From the NCBI RefSeq assembly GCF_963675165.1, contig NC_087392.1, forward strand, positions 4,609,442 to 4,673,441: DNA of 64,000 nucleotides. The letters are read 5' to 3'. Source of the DNA: Halichondria panicea (lineage: Eukaryota; Porifera; Demospongiae; Suberitida; Halichondriidae). Below the pieces are notes generated by a model, which was not told the origin of the DNA, made no database searches, and was given only the letters and a program-made list of their open reading frames with translations. A program made the position numbers and the translations under genes. This document shows, piece by piece, positions 63,871 through 64,000 of the stretch. Within the stretch, counting starts at the first letter, position 1. The number at the start of each line of letters is the position of its first letter.

Positions 63871-64000
63871 CTGTGTCATAGGTTAAGAGTGAAACACCAG
63901 TAATATGATACAATAAGAGCAAATCAGTCACAATACTGGAATAACTGGACACCAGTACTACTAGACACATACTAATTGCTTTTTGGTACAGCGAAAGTAG
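63871..64000. other. Intron of the SENP-like gene to window end
   Basis: Sequence upstream of the first visible exon, whose acceptor reads CACAG on the minus strand. No further exon is seen before the edge. Confidence 0.5.

Noticed and set aside
1..64000. tRNA, rRNA or other structural RNA genes
   Set aside because: None could be recognised by eye; a tRNA or covariance scan would be needed to exclude small RNA genes.

Overview
The window is metazoan nuclear DNA with spliced GT-AG genes, AT-rich intergenic sequence and many short foldback repeats. The gene set is a DEATH-NACHT-LRR NLR, clan 3-type cytochrome P450s, a SENP6/7-type SUMO protease, a CRYL1-type dehydrogenase, a SMARCAD1-type remodeller and a BEL/Pao retrotransposon. 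Together they suggest an early-branching animal, most likely a demosponge of the Amphimedon kind. That assignment is inference from gene content; no species marker was seen.

Layout. From 1 to about 50.6 kb the + strand carries scattered exons of a SMARCAD1-like SNF2 helicase. About thirteen exon types are present, several in two to four copies, many broken, and the order is shuffled. Four copies of an intronless gene lie antisense among them (1-2246, 9053-11248, 25683-27881, 33711-36098). It encodes a protein kinase followed by a coiled coil and a kelch propeller (called KK here). In the best-preserved unit (24.2-28.7 kb) KK sits in the helicase intron between the exon reading AKQIM.TPFTLQRLK and the exon reading KATNHPLL. 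The other units look like segmental duplicates in which host exons were lost. Copies 2 and 3 of KK are open; copies 1 and 4 are broken; a further KK scrap lies near 5.5 kb.

Other genes in this half are the 3' three exons of a CRYL1-like gene (12487-13707), a relic of P450 exons 1-2 (about 13.98-14.2 kb), and a single-exon 1570-residue NLR on the minus strand (15721-20433). A 16-copy 64/66-bp minisatellite follows (about 21.0-22.06 kb). A 5'-truncated LINE (40251-41669) and a decayed BEL/Pao element with LTRs (43527-50304) close the region.

From 50.9 kb the sequence is orderly. Two tandem 13-exon P450 genes (50951-54626 and 55064-58150, +) share exon structure and a very similar exon 9-10 tract. 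A SENP6/7-like SUMO protease gene on the minus strand (12 exons, 58795-63870) runs past the window end.

Common theme: KK kinases, the NLR and tandem P450s are sensor or detoxification families that often expand by duplication. The sequence does not show that they work together. The most unusual feature is the repeated duplication of an antisense kinase-kelch gene nested in a remodeller gene, with a block of kinase sequence exchanged between copies.
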